Shown in pieces: positions 53,601 through 63,700 of a stretch of DNA of 64,000 nucleotides. Under the pieces are notes generated by a model. It saw only the letters and a program-made list of their open reading frames with translations. It made no database searches and had not been told where the DNA came from. The position numbers were made by a program, and so were the translations under genes. The stretch's first letter is position 1; the number at the start of each line of letters is the position of its first letter. The stretch spans positions 32,205,851 to 32,269,850 of the forward strand of contig NC_079877.1 in the NCBI RefSeq assembly GCF_029227915.1. The letters are read 5' to 3'. This DNA is from Hydractinia symbiolongicarpus (taxonomy: Eukaryota; Cnidaria; Hydrozoa; Anthoathecata; Hydractiniidae).

Positions 53601-56600
53601 TAAACTTCTTTTATTCAGCGTCTCATCAAAAATGAAAATATTTTTGAAAACTACAAGTCTCATGCGTTTTACTGGTGAAAAAATAATTTAAAAAATCGTT
53701 CAGGAAATGAGTATACTCCCTGGGTACTTTCTTTGTATACTTCTGACTATACGGGCCGAGTCAGGGATTTACCGGAAATCGCGGGTTTTCGTTTGCCGGC
53801 GATTAAACTTCTTTTATTCAGCGTCTCATCAAAAATGAAAATATTTTTGAAAACTACATGTCTCATGCGTTTTACTGGTAAAAAAATAATTTAAAAAATC
53901 GTTCGGGAAATGAGTTTACTCCCTGGGTACTTTCTTTGTATACTTCTGAGTATACGGGCCGAGTCAGGGATTTACGGGAAATCGCAGGTTTTCGTTTGCC
54001 GCCGATTAAACTTCTTTTATTCAGCGTCTCATCAAAAATGAACACATTTTTGTAAACTACAAGTCTCATGCGTTTTAGTGCTGAAAAAATAATTTAAAAA
54101 ATCGTTTGGGAAATGAGTTTAATCCCTGGGTACTTTCTTTGTATACTTCTGACTACACGGGCTGAGTCAGAGATTTAGGGGAAATCGCAGGTTTTCGTTT
54201 GCCGGCGGTTAAACTTCTTTTATTCAGCGTCTCATCAAAAATGAAAACATTTTTGAAAACTACAAGTCTCATGCGTTTTAGTGGTGAAAAAATAATTTAA
54301 AAAATCCTTCGGGAAATGAGTTTACTCCCTGGGTACTTTCTTTGTATACTTTTGACTATACGGGCCGAGTCCGGGATTTACTGGAAATCGCGGGTTTTCG
54401 TTTGCCGGTGATTAAACATCTTTTATTCAGCGTCTCATCAAAACTGAAAACATTTTTGAAAACTACATGTCTCATGCGTTTTACTGGTAAAAAAATAATT
54501 TAAAAAATCGTTCGGGAAATGAGTTTACTCCCTGGGTACTTTCTTTGTATACTTCTGACTATACGGGCCGAGTCAGGGATTTACGGGAAATCGCAGGTTT
54601 TCGTTTGCCGCCGATTAATCTTCTTTTATTCAGCGTCTCACCAAAAATGAACACATTTTTGAAAACTACAAGTCTCATGCGTTTTAGTGGTGAAAAAATA
54701 ATTTAAAAAATCCTTCGGGAAATGAGTTTACTCCCTGGGTACTTTCTTTGTATACTTTTGACTATACGGGCCGAGTCCGGGATTTACTGGAAATCACGGG
54801 TTTTCGTTTGCCGGTGATTAAACTTCTTTTATTCAGCGTCTCATCAAAAATGTAAACATTTTTAAAAAATAAAAGTCTCATGCCTTTTAGTGACGAAAAA
54901 CTAATTTAAAAAATCGTTCGGGAAATTAGTTTACTCCCTGGGTACTTTCTTTGTATACTTTTGACCATACGGGTCGTGTCCGGGATTTAGGGGAAATCGC
55001 GGGTTTTCGTTTGCCGGCGATTAAACTTCTTTTATTCAGCGTCTCATCAAAAATGAAAATATTTTTGAAAACTACAAGTCTCATGCGTTTTACTGGTGAA
55101 AAAATAATATAAAAAATCGTTCTTGAAATGAGTATACTCCCTAGGTACTTTCTTTGTATACTTCTGACTATACGGGCCGAGTCAGGGATTTACCGGAAAT
55201 CGCGGGTTTTCGTTTGCCGGCGATTAAACTTCTTTTATTTAGCGTCTCATCAAAAATGAAAATATTTTTGAAAACTACATGTCTCATGCGTTTTACTGGT
55301 AAAAAATAATTTAAAAAATCGTTCGGGAAATGAGTTTAATCCCTGGGTAATTTCTTTGTATACTTCTGACTATACGGGCCGAGTCAGGGATTTACGGGAA
55401 GTCGCAGGTTTTCGTTTGCCGCCGATTAAACATTTTTTATTCAGCGTCTCATCAAAAATGTAAAAATTTTTAAAAACTACAAGTCTCATGCGTTTTAGTG
55501 GTGAAGTACTAATTTAAAAAATCGTTCGGGAAATGAGTTTACTCCCTATGTACTTTCTTTGTATACTTTTGACCATACGGGTCGTGTCCGGGATTTAGGG
55601 GAAATCGCGGGTTTTCGTTTGCCGGCGATTAAACTTCTTTTATTCAGCGTCTCATCAAAAATGAAAACATTTTTAACAACTAAAAGTCTTATGCGTTTTA
55701 CTGGTGAAAAAATAATTTAAAAAATCATTCGGGAAATGAGTTTACTTCCTGGGTACTTTCTTTGTATACTTCTGACTATACGGGCCGAGTCAGGGATTTA
55801 CGGGAAATCGCGGGTTTTCGTTGGCCGCCGATTAAACGTCTTTTATTCAGCGTCTTATCAAAAATGAAAACATTTTTGTAAACTACAAGTCTCATGCGTT
55901 TTAGTGCTGAAAAAATAATTTAAAAAATCGTTCGGGAAATGAGTTTACTCCCTGGGTACTTTCTTTGTATACTTTTGACTATACGGGTCGAGTCCGGGAT
56001 TTACGGGAAATCACAGGTTTTCGTTTGCCGACGATTAAACTTCTTTTATTCAGCGTCTCATCAAAAATGAAAACATTTTTAAGAACTACAAGTCTCATGC
56101 GTTTTACTGGTGAAAAAATAATTTAAAAAATCGTTCGGGAAGTGAGTTTACTCCCTGGGTACTTTCTTTGTATACTTTTGAATATACGGGTCGTGTCAGG
56201 GATTTAGGGGAAATCGCGAGTTTTCGTTTGCCGGCGATTAAACTTGCTTTATTCAGCGTCTCATCAAAAATGTAAACATTTTTAAAAAATACAAGTCTCA
56301 TGCGTTTTAGTGATGAAAAACTAATTTAAAAAATCGTTCGGGAAATTAGTTTACTCCCTGGGTACTTTCTTTGTATACTTTTGACCATACGGGTCGTGTC
56401 CGGGATTTAGGGGAAGCCGCGGGTTTTCGTTTGCCGGCGATTAAACTTCTTTTATTCAGCGTCTCATCAAAAATGAAAATATTTTTGAAAACTACAAGTC
56501 TCATGCGTTTTACTGGTAAAAAAATAATTTAAAAAATCGTTCGGGAAATGAGTTTAGTCCCTGGGTACTTTCTTTGTATACTTCTGACTATACGGGCCGA
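50620..56600 (+). repeat. Satellite segment with mixed monomers, no dominant higher-order period
   Basis: From about 50.6 kb the subtypes alternate irregularly, and variants typical of the left block reappear, for example 'gggctgagtcag' at about 54160 and 'gatttactggaaatc' at about 54380. The truncated 126-bp monomer is absent. No gene, RNA gene or inserted element is recognisable. Confidence 0.75.
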
Positions 56601-59600
56601 GTCAGGGAGTTACGGGAAATCGCAGGTTTTCGTTTGCCGCCGATTAAACTTCTTTTATTCAGCGTCTCATCAAAAATGAACACATTTTTGTAAACTACAA
56701 GTCTCATGCGTTTTAGTGCTGAAAAAATAATTTAAAAGACCGTTCGGGAAATGAGTTTAATCCCTGGGTACTTTCTTTGTATACTTTTGACCATACGGGT
56801 CGTGTCAGTGATTTAGGGGAAATTGCGAGTTTTCGTTTGCCGGCGATTAAACTTGCTTTATTCAGCGTCTCATCAAAAATGTAAACATTTTTAAAAAATA
56901 CAAGTCTCATGCCTTTTAGTGATGAAAAACTAATATAAAAAATCGTTCGGGAAATTAGTTTACTCCCTGGGTACTTTCTTTGTATACTTTTGACCATACG
57001 GGTCGTGTCCGGGATTTAGGGGAAATCGCGGGTTTTCGTTTGCCGGCGATTAAACTTCTTTTATTCAGCGTCTCATCAAAAATGAAAATATTTTTAAAAT
57101 CTACAAGTCTCATGCGTTTTACTGGTGCAAAAATCATTTAAAAAATCGTTCGGGAAATGAGTATACTCCCTGGGTACTTTCTTTGTATACTTCTGACTAT
57201 ACGGGCCGAGTCAGGGATTTACGGGAAATCGCGGGTTTTCGTTGGCCGCCGATTAAACGTCTTTTATTCAGCGTCTTATCAAAAATGAAAACATTTTTGT
57301 AAACTACAAGTCTCATGCGTTTTAGTGCTGAAAAAATAATTTAACAAATCGTTCGGGAAATGAGTTTACTCCCTGGGAACTTTCTTTGTATACTTTTGAC
57401 AATACGGGTCGAGTCCGGGATTTACGGGAAATCACAGGTTTTCGTTTGCCGACGATTAAACTTCTTTTATTCAGCGTCTCATCAAAAATGAAAACATTTT
57501 TAAGAACTACAAGTCTCATGCGTTTTACTGGTGAAAAAATAATTTAAAAAATCGTTCGGGAAGTGAGTTTACTCCCTGGGTACTTTCTTTGTATACTTTT
57601 GAATATACGGGTCGTGTCAGGGATTTAGAGGAAATCGCGAGTTTTCGTTTGCCGGCGATTAAACTTGCTTTATTCAGCGTCTCATCAAAAATGTAAACAT
57701 TTTTAAAAAATACAAGTCTCATGCGTTTTAGTGATGAAAAACTAATTTAAAAAATCGTTCAAGAAATTAGTTTACTCCCTGGGTACTTTCTTTGTATACT
57801 TTTGACCATACGGGTCGTGTCCGGGATTTAGGGGAAGCCGCGGGTTTTCGTTTGCCGGCGATTAAACTTCTTTTATTCAGCGTCTCATCAAAAATGAAAA
57901 TATTTTTGAAAACTACAAGTCTCATGCGTTTTAGTGGTGAAAAAATAATTTAAAAAATCGTTCGGGAAATGAGTTTAGTCCCTGGGTACTTTCTTTGTAT
58001 ACTTCTGACTATACGGGCCGAGTCAGGGAGTTACGGGAAATCGCAGGTTTTCGTTTGCCGCCGATTAAACTTCCTTTATTCAGCGTCTCATCAAAAATGA
58101 ACACATTTTTGTAAACTACAAGTCTCATGCGTTTTAGTGCTGAAAAAATAATTTAAAAGATCGTTCGGGAAATGAGTTTAATCCCTGGGTACTTTCTTTG
58201 TATACTTTTGACCATACGGGTCGTGTCAGTGATTTAGGGGAAATTGCGAGTTTTCGTTTGCCGGCGATTTAACTTGCTTTATTCAGCGTCTCATCAAAAA
58301 TGTAAACATTTTTAAAAAATACAAGTCTCATGCCTTTTAGTGATGAAAAACTAATATAAAAAATCGTTCGGGAAATTAGTTTACTCCCTGGGTACTTTCT
58401 TTGTATACTTTTGACCATACGGGTCGTGTCCGGGATTTAGGGGAAATCGCGGGTTTTCGTTTGCCGGCGATTAAACTTCTTTTATTCAGCGTCTCATCAA
58501 AAATGAAAATATTTTTAAAATCTACAAGTCTCATGCGTTTTACTGGTGCAAAAATCATTTAAAAAATCGTTCGGGAAATGAGTATACTCCCTGGGTACTT
58601 TCTTTGTATACTTCTGACTATACGGGCCGAGTCAGGGATTTACGGGAAATCGCGGGTTTTCGTTGGCCGCCGATTAAACGTCTTTTATTCAGCGTCTTAT
58701 CAAAAATGAAAACATTTTTGTAAACTACAAGTCTCATGCGTTTTAGTGCTGAAAAAATAATTTAACAAATCGTTCGGGAAATGAGTTTACTCCCTGGGAA
58801 CTTTCTTTGTATACTTTTGACAATACGGGTCGAGTCCGGGATTTACGGGAAATCACAGGTTTTCGTTTGCCGACGATTAAACTTCTTTTATTCAGCGTCT
58901 CATCAAAAATGAAAACATTTTTAAGAACTACAAGTCTCATGCGTTTTACTGGTGAAAAAATAATTTAAAAAATCGTTCGGGAAGTGAGTTTACTCCCTGG
59001 GTACTTTCTTTGTATACTTTTGAATATACGGGTCGTGTCAGGGATTTAGAGGAAATCGCGAGTTTTCGTTTGCCGGCGATTAAACTTGCTTTATTCAGCG
59101 TCTCATCAAAAATGTAAACATTTTTAAAAAATACAAGTCTCATGCGTTTTAGTGATGAAAAACTAATTTAAAAAATCGTTCAAGAAATTAGTTTACTCCC
59201 TGGGTACTTTCTTTGTATACTTTTGACCATACGGGTCGTGTCCGGGATTTAGGGGAAGCCGCGGGTTTTCGTTTGCCGGCGATTAAACTTCTTTTATTCA
59301 GCGTCTCATCAAAAATGAAAATATTTTTGAAAACTACAAGTCTCATGCGTTTTAGTGGTGAAAAAATAATTTAAAAAATCGTTCGGGAAATGAGTTTAGT
59401 CCCTGGGTACTTTCTTTGTATACTTCTGACTATACGGGCCGAGTCAGGGAGTTACGGGAAATCGCAGGTTTTCGTTTGCCGCCGATTAAACTTCCTTTAT
59501 TCAGCGTCTCATCAAAAATGAACACATTTTTGTAAACTACAAGTCTCATGCGTTTTAGTGCTGAAAAAATAATTTAAAAGATCGTTCGGGAAATGAGTTT

Positions 59601-60010
59601 AATCCCTGGGTACTTTCTTTGTATACTTTTGACCATACGGGTCGTGTCAGTGATTTAGGGGAAATTGCGAGTTTTCGTTTGCCGGCGATTAAACTTGCTT
59701 TATTCAGCGTCTCATCAAAAATGTAAACATTTTTAAAAAATACAAGTCTCATGCCTTTTAGTGATGAAAAACTAATATAAAAAATCGTTCGGGAAATTAG
59801 TTTACTCCCTGGGTACCTTCTTTGTATACTTTTGACCATACGGGTCGTGTCCGGGATTTAGGGGAAATCGCGGGTTTTCGTTTGCCGGCGATTAAACTTC
59901 TTTTATTCAGCGTCTCATCAAAAATGAAAATATTTTTAAAAACTACAAGTCTCATGCGTTTTACTGGTGCAAAAATCATTTAAAAAATCGTTCGGGAAAT
60001 GAGTATACTC
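56600..60010 (+). repeat. 1421-bp (seven-monomer) higher-order repeat at the array edge
   Basis: Landmarks recur at exact 1421-bp steps: 56955, 58376 and 59797; 57322 and 58743; 57525 and 58946. Diagnostic variants carried by every copy include 'aatttaaaagatcg' (with one C change in the first), 'actggtgcaaaaatcat', 'aatttaacaaatcg' in two copies and 'gttcaagaaattag'. Two full copies and the start of a third fit before the pattern breaks at about 60.05 kb. Confidence 0.85.
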
Positions 60011-60307
60011 CCTGGGTACTTTCTTTGTATACTTCTGACTATACGGGCCGAGTCAGGGATTTACCGGAAATCGCGGGTTTTCGTTTGCCGGCGATTAAAC
60101 TTCTTTTATTCAGCGTCTCATCAAAAATGAAAACATTTTTGTAAACTACAAGTCTCATGCGTTTTACTGGTGAAAAAATAATTTAAAAAATCGTTCGAGA
60201 AATGAGTTTACTCCCTGGGTATTTTCTTTGTATACTTTTGAATATACGGGTCGTGTCAGGGATTTAGGGGAAATCGCAAGTTTTCGTTTGCCGGCGATTA
60301 AACTTGC

Positions 60308-60313
60308 TTTATT
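60308..60313 (-). promoter_or_regulatory. Satellite-derived AATAAA, nearest minus-strand poly(A) hexamer to the polymerase gene
   Basis: The plus-strand 'tttatt' at 60308-60313 reads AATAAA on the polymerase sense strand, 429 bp past the stop codon. The 257 bp between the stop and the satellite contain no AATAAA or ATTAAA on that strand. The hexamer belongs to the conserved 'cttttattcagcg' (here 'gctttattcagcg') part of the satellite monomer. Use as a real poly(A) signal is speculative. Confidence 0.3.
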
Positions 60314-60408
60314 CAGCGTCTCATCAAAAATGTAAACATTTTTAAAAAATACAAGTCTCATGCGTTTTAGTGATGAAAAACTAATTTAAAAAATCGTTCG
60401 GGAAATTA

Positions 60409-60484
60409 GTTTACTCCCTGGGTACTTTCTTTGTATACTTTTGACCATACGGGTCGTGTCCGGGATTTAGGGGAAGCCGCGGGT
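60409..60484 (+). repeat. Last, interrupted satellite monomer (76 bp)
   Basis: This monomer begins normally at 'gtttactccctggg' and follows the consensus through 'ggggaagccgcgggt'. It stops at consensus position 76, where 'tttcgtttgcc' should follow. The 'gaagccgcggg' variant matches monomers near 57.84 and 59.26 kb, so the monomer belongs to the local family. The break is abrupt and not a gradual decay, as expected for an insertion or a rearrangement breakpoint. Confidence 0.92.
60479..60484. other. Candidate 6-bp target-site duplication (one side)
   Basis: Polintons are described as making 6-bp target-site duplications. If the element starts at 60485, the six satellite bases next to it are 'gcgggt'. 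Only one side lies in the window, so duplication itself cannot be seen. The matching copy should lie beyond the far end of the element, followed by the rest of the monomer ('tttcgtttgccggcg'). Confidence 0.35.
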
Positions 60485-60523
60485 AGAGATAGGAAAACCC
60501 CAATTATAGGACAGACCCCGTTA

Positions 60524-60624
60524 GCACTTTACCATTCCACGTCAAATTATAGATCATCTCCGTTAAATCAACGATAGAAGAGTCGATAAAATCCATGTGC
60601 ACTTTACCACTTTACGCCAAATAA
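60524..60624 (+). repeat. Pair of degenerate 26-bp direct repeats near the element end
   Basis: The words starting 'gcactttaccattcc' (60524-60549) and 'gcactttaccacttt' (60599-60624) align over 26 bases without gaps, with the first 11 identical and about 21 of 26 matching in all. Both end in a 'caaatta/caaataa' motif. They lie 75 bp apart, within 140 bp of the putative terminus, so they could be subterminal protein-binding repeats. No binding protein can be named. Confidence 0.6.
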
Positions 60625-60654
60625 GCGGGAATGCTCTATAATATCTGTCCAAAA

Positions 60655-60713
60655 CCCCCTACCCGGCCGTGTCCCCCTGGGCCCCTCCCCGTCCCATGGG
60701 TCCCTCCCCACCC
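60655..60713 (-). other. G-quadruplex-prone tract downstream of the polymerase stop
   Basis: The plus strand is C-rich here, so the minus (polymerase sense) strand carries runs of three to five G. Runs at 60711-60713, 60706-60709, 60702-60704 and 60693-60695 have loops of 1, 1 and 6 bases. Runs at 60693-60695, 60687-60690, 60682-60685 and 60673-60677 have loops of 2, 1 and 4. Both sets satisfy the usual G3+N1-7 pattern. The tract would lie in the 3' untranslated part of the polymerase transcript and within 230 bp of the element end. Folding is predicted from pattern only. Confidence 0.7.
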
Positions 60714-60741
60714 TCATCTGTCGTGTCCCCCAATTACAGTG

Positions 60742-63700
60742 TTATGTGTGTCTATAATGTCCTCTAGCCAGTGTGGTAATACCATCCTCCATAATTATGC
60801 GCTTATCATCATCTGCATTGAGCGCTAGTTTGTTTGTTTTTATGGTATGAACATCATGCTTAATCGATCGAAAGGTCATCTGTTCCCTGTAAACATTTTC
60901 ACCCTCCGACAAGCATCTCCTATAGTCATCGAAACCTATTGTCTTCCTCACCACACATTTCTTGACACCCTTGCACCTCTTATCCTCCCTACCACATAGC
61001 TGTTTGTAAGCATAATTCTTAGCCCTAAGAGCGATAAATTCGGTCATTACCTTACCACCCAACTCATCCTTCATCAGACCAATGATCTTTTTATTCAAAC
61101 CTGATGGTAGAGGTCTACCATCTTTCTTATCGTACCCTGATGTGTCAAATCTCAAAGCCACATCGTCGCCGATATCTTTGTAAAAGTCGTCGGTTTTGAT
61201 ATGATAAACGAATGAATCTGTATCCATGTAGCAAAGCTTTACATCCACACCATATTTTGGTCTCATGTAATCATAGTGGAACTCATACATAACTATCTTG
61301 GACAAGTCGAGAATTGCCAGCCCCAGGTAGATTGGCTTGTTTAGTTTGATCTTGATCTTGGACATCTCTATGCCCATCAGTGTTTCCGAGAACCACGTGC
61401 TACCCTTGAAGTTGGGCTTCATCACCATTTTCTCATAATTATTTTGGTTGGTGGCCAAACGTATATCCTTCTGCCTTCGCTGATTCTCCATTGTCTTCCC
61501 AAAGACCGAATTATTCATCAGCTTGAAAAAGTCCTTTTCGAAGTCATTAGTTGATTTGGTACGCAAATCAGTGTTGAAATCTATGTACGACTTCAACCAC
61601 GCACTCTGATCAAATCTCAAGACCCTATGAACCTTCTCAAGAACAAGACCATGCTTCAACGCTTGATCAAGCGCACGGATATGAGTGATATATTTCTTCT
61701 TGTCTGAAAGACACGGTGTCAGCTTCTCGACGCCATTAATGATCTTCCTCTCGGGCATGAAAGGAAGGTCGCTATGAGAATCATGAAGCTCCCGTGGATA
61801 GCTAACATCAACCTCAAGGATGTACCCCTTTTCACCGTTTTCCACAGCTAATTGTGAAATCAGGTCGGGTGTAAAATCAGAAACCACGTCATCAACCCAC
61901 TCAAACCCTCCGGTCGGCATCTTCTGAATCATGGCCCAGCCGTACAAATTATTTGCATCTAGGTACTGGAGATAGCTATTCATCTCCTTACTCTCAGATG
62001 TGTTGGCTTTGGTGGTATATTGTTTTTCCTCTTTCGGTACAGACGGTCCCCAACATACCTTTTCATACAAACCCATGATCTTATCCTTCACGGCTCTGTA
62101 AGCTTTACTAGTTTTCACCTTGATGACCCTAGGTACATGTTTCATCAACCAGCACCTCAATTCAATCAATTTTCTTTTTACAAAAGGCACGGTTTTAGCC
62201 ATTTCCTGCTGCTCAATGCAATTCCCATCCGATGTGTTGTACTCGTCACCCATATACTTATTGTTGGCCTTGGCGTAGCGGTGGACAGCCTGACACAATC
62301 CACCCCTAATACCACTCTCAATGAACATGACCATCTCCATATCCGACAATAAATCTAGACTAACCTTGGTCTTTTTCAAACACGCCCTCCAGGCTAATCC
62401 CGGAGCAGTGTAAAAGTGAGCCGGGTCTAGATCGTAGTTTCTCAGGCATGTTTCTCTGAATGTCTCAAACACATCACTCAGAAGCAGAACATCCGTCTTG
62501 AGATAGATATCATGATAAACGCCCATATTTTCAACTTTCATGTCCTTCCACACCTTCTGGGCATGCGCATAATCGGCATCGCTGATACCATTCATGTTCA
62601 GCTTGCTGTAGAAATCATCCTTTGACGGGAGCTCAGTTTCATTAAACCTATCGAATGAGTTAACATACTCATATGGGTATACACCCTTCCTTCTCATTAT
62701 GTTGAATTCGTCACCATTGAAGAATTTTCTAAGGTTTTTGCATTGATCATCTGATAGGTTGTCAGCCAGGGAGCTTAGGCCACTTGACATAAATCTAAAT
62801 GAGTCTGTGAATCTCAGTTGTATCTTTTTGTCTTTGGTCTCACCATTTTTGTCAATGTATTCACCAACCTTAACATCCGTAGAGAAAGAGATATATTTCT
62901 CCTTATTCTCCGCGATTACACCCATACCATCTTCTCCGTACTTCCTAGCAAGCTCCTTAATGAATAAATGCGCATCGTAGCCACTCAGATTGTGGAAGAC
63001 AACCGGAATATAATTAGGAACCTTGTAACGCAGATTACATTTCTGATGGGCAGCCCCACGAAACTTACCGGTGAAATGGCAGTGATCCCTAACCTTGATG
63101 TCATCCTTGTCATCAAATTCTTCCATGCAAATGTGGCACACCCTGGCTCTATTGAAACCGTCACGCTCTTCATCCGTCAGTGGATCCATTGCTTTCTGAG
63201 GAAACATGTTATATAACCTTTTCGCCTCAGAAACTACATGATCTACAAAGCGCGGGACACAGTCCTCACCGCGGTAAAGCTTCAGAGGGTCAAGCACTTC
63301 ACCATGAGCATATTTACTATAACAACAGAATCCGGTGGGAACATGTTTACCAACTTTCTCGGTGGATGATCCGCATTTTCTCTCATCTTCTGGCAACTCT
63401 TTTGTAAAAGCTTCGAAATCGGCATACATGATGAATGGGGCTTTGAGCTGAAACTTACCATCGGTGAAGGCTAGGGTGCTACCCTCCTTAGGGAGTTGAA
63501 TCTTAGCGGCATCGTTATTCTTGCAATACTCAAAGTGCTCATCCCTTTTCTGTTCGCTTGGAAAACCAGAGAGACAATTCAAGCAATAATGCTCTCTATG
63601 TCCATCCTTCGAGTTAACCTTGCTCAGTACACCGCTCAAGTTCTTAACAGCAATGTAGTGTTTCTTATCACCCTCACACAGCAAAAACAAAACAACCGTC

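Larger units (their letters stand above)
1..60484 (+). repeat. Satellite DNA array, ~203-bp monomer, about 300 head-to-tail copies
   Basis: The same ~203-bp unit recurs without interruption from base 1 to base 60484. Taking the unit to start at 'gtttactccctggg', its fixed landmarks are that word, a G-run segment (positions ~43-76), 'gccggcgattaaac' (~85-98), 'cagcgtctcatc' (~109-120), an inverted repeat around 'aaaaatg..catttttg' (~119-140), 'ctacaagtctcatgcg' (~144-159) and 'aatttaaaaaatcg' (~178-191). All copies read in one direction; I saw none inverted. Variants fall into recurring subtypes, for example 'gaccat..gtcgtgtcc', 'gactat..gccgagtca', 'gactat..gccgagtcc' and 'gaatat..gtcgtgtca'. 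Function is unknown. Long homogeneous arrays of this monomer size are typical of centromeric or pericentromeric heterochromatin, but nothing here proves that location. The array is cut by the left window edge. Confidence 0.98.
60485..60741. mobile_element. Candidate terminal segment (terminal inverted repeat region) of a Maverick/Polinton
   Basis: Non-satellite DNA starts at 60485 with 'agagataggaaaacccc'. Polintons are described as having 5'-AG and TC-3' ends and terminal inverted repeats several hundred bases long, so the AG start, the position 257 bp outside the polymerase stop codon and the abrupt satellite break all fit an element end. The segment contains a short direct repeat and a C-rich tract (listed separately). 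On the minus strand there is no AATAAA or ATTAAA poly(A) signal after the polymerase stop. The inverted partner copy is outside the window, so calling this a terminal inverted repeat is inference. The alternative is a rearrangement or assembly join. Confidence 0.6.

Noticed and set aside
3150-60361. Many minus-strand open frames of 60-94 codons in the satellite, sharing a sequence that starts M-R-L-V and contains D-E-T-L-N-K.
   Set aside because: Each is little more than one monomer long, and all are copies of the same satellite sequence. 203 is not a multiple of 3, so the frame shifts at each monomer and stops follow. Different subtypes break the frame freely. There is no sign of codon-level constraint or a start context.
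1-60484. CRISPR array, because of long regular repeats.
   Set aside because: There are no distinct spacers: the full 203-bp unit repeats head to tail with point variants. Nearby genes are eukaryotic transposon-type, not cas.
1-60484. CENP-B box in the monomer.
   Set aside because: I compared the TTCG-containing words ('ttcgtttgccgg', 'gttcgggaaatg') on both strands with the pattern nTTCGnnnnAnnCGGGn. None fits.
1-60484. tRNA, 5S rRNA or a polymerase III internal promoter as the source of the satellite.
   Set aside because: 'cgttcgggaaatg' only loosely resembles a B box. No A box at the right spacing and no cloverleaf or 5S features were found.
60631-60828. Plus-strand 65-codon frame with many prolines across the C-rich tract.
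   Set aside because: It is a composition effect of the C-rich tract and overlaps the polymerase C-terminus on the other strand; no domain is recognisable.
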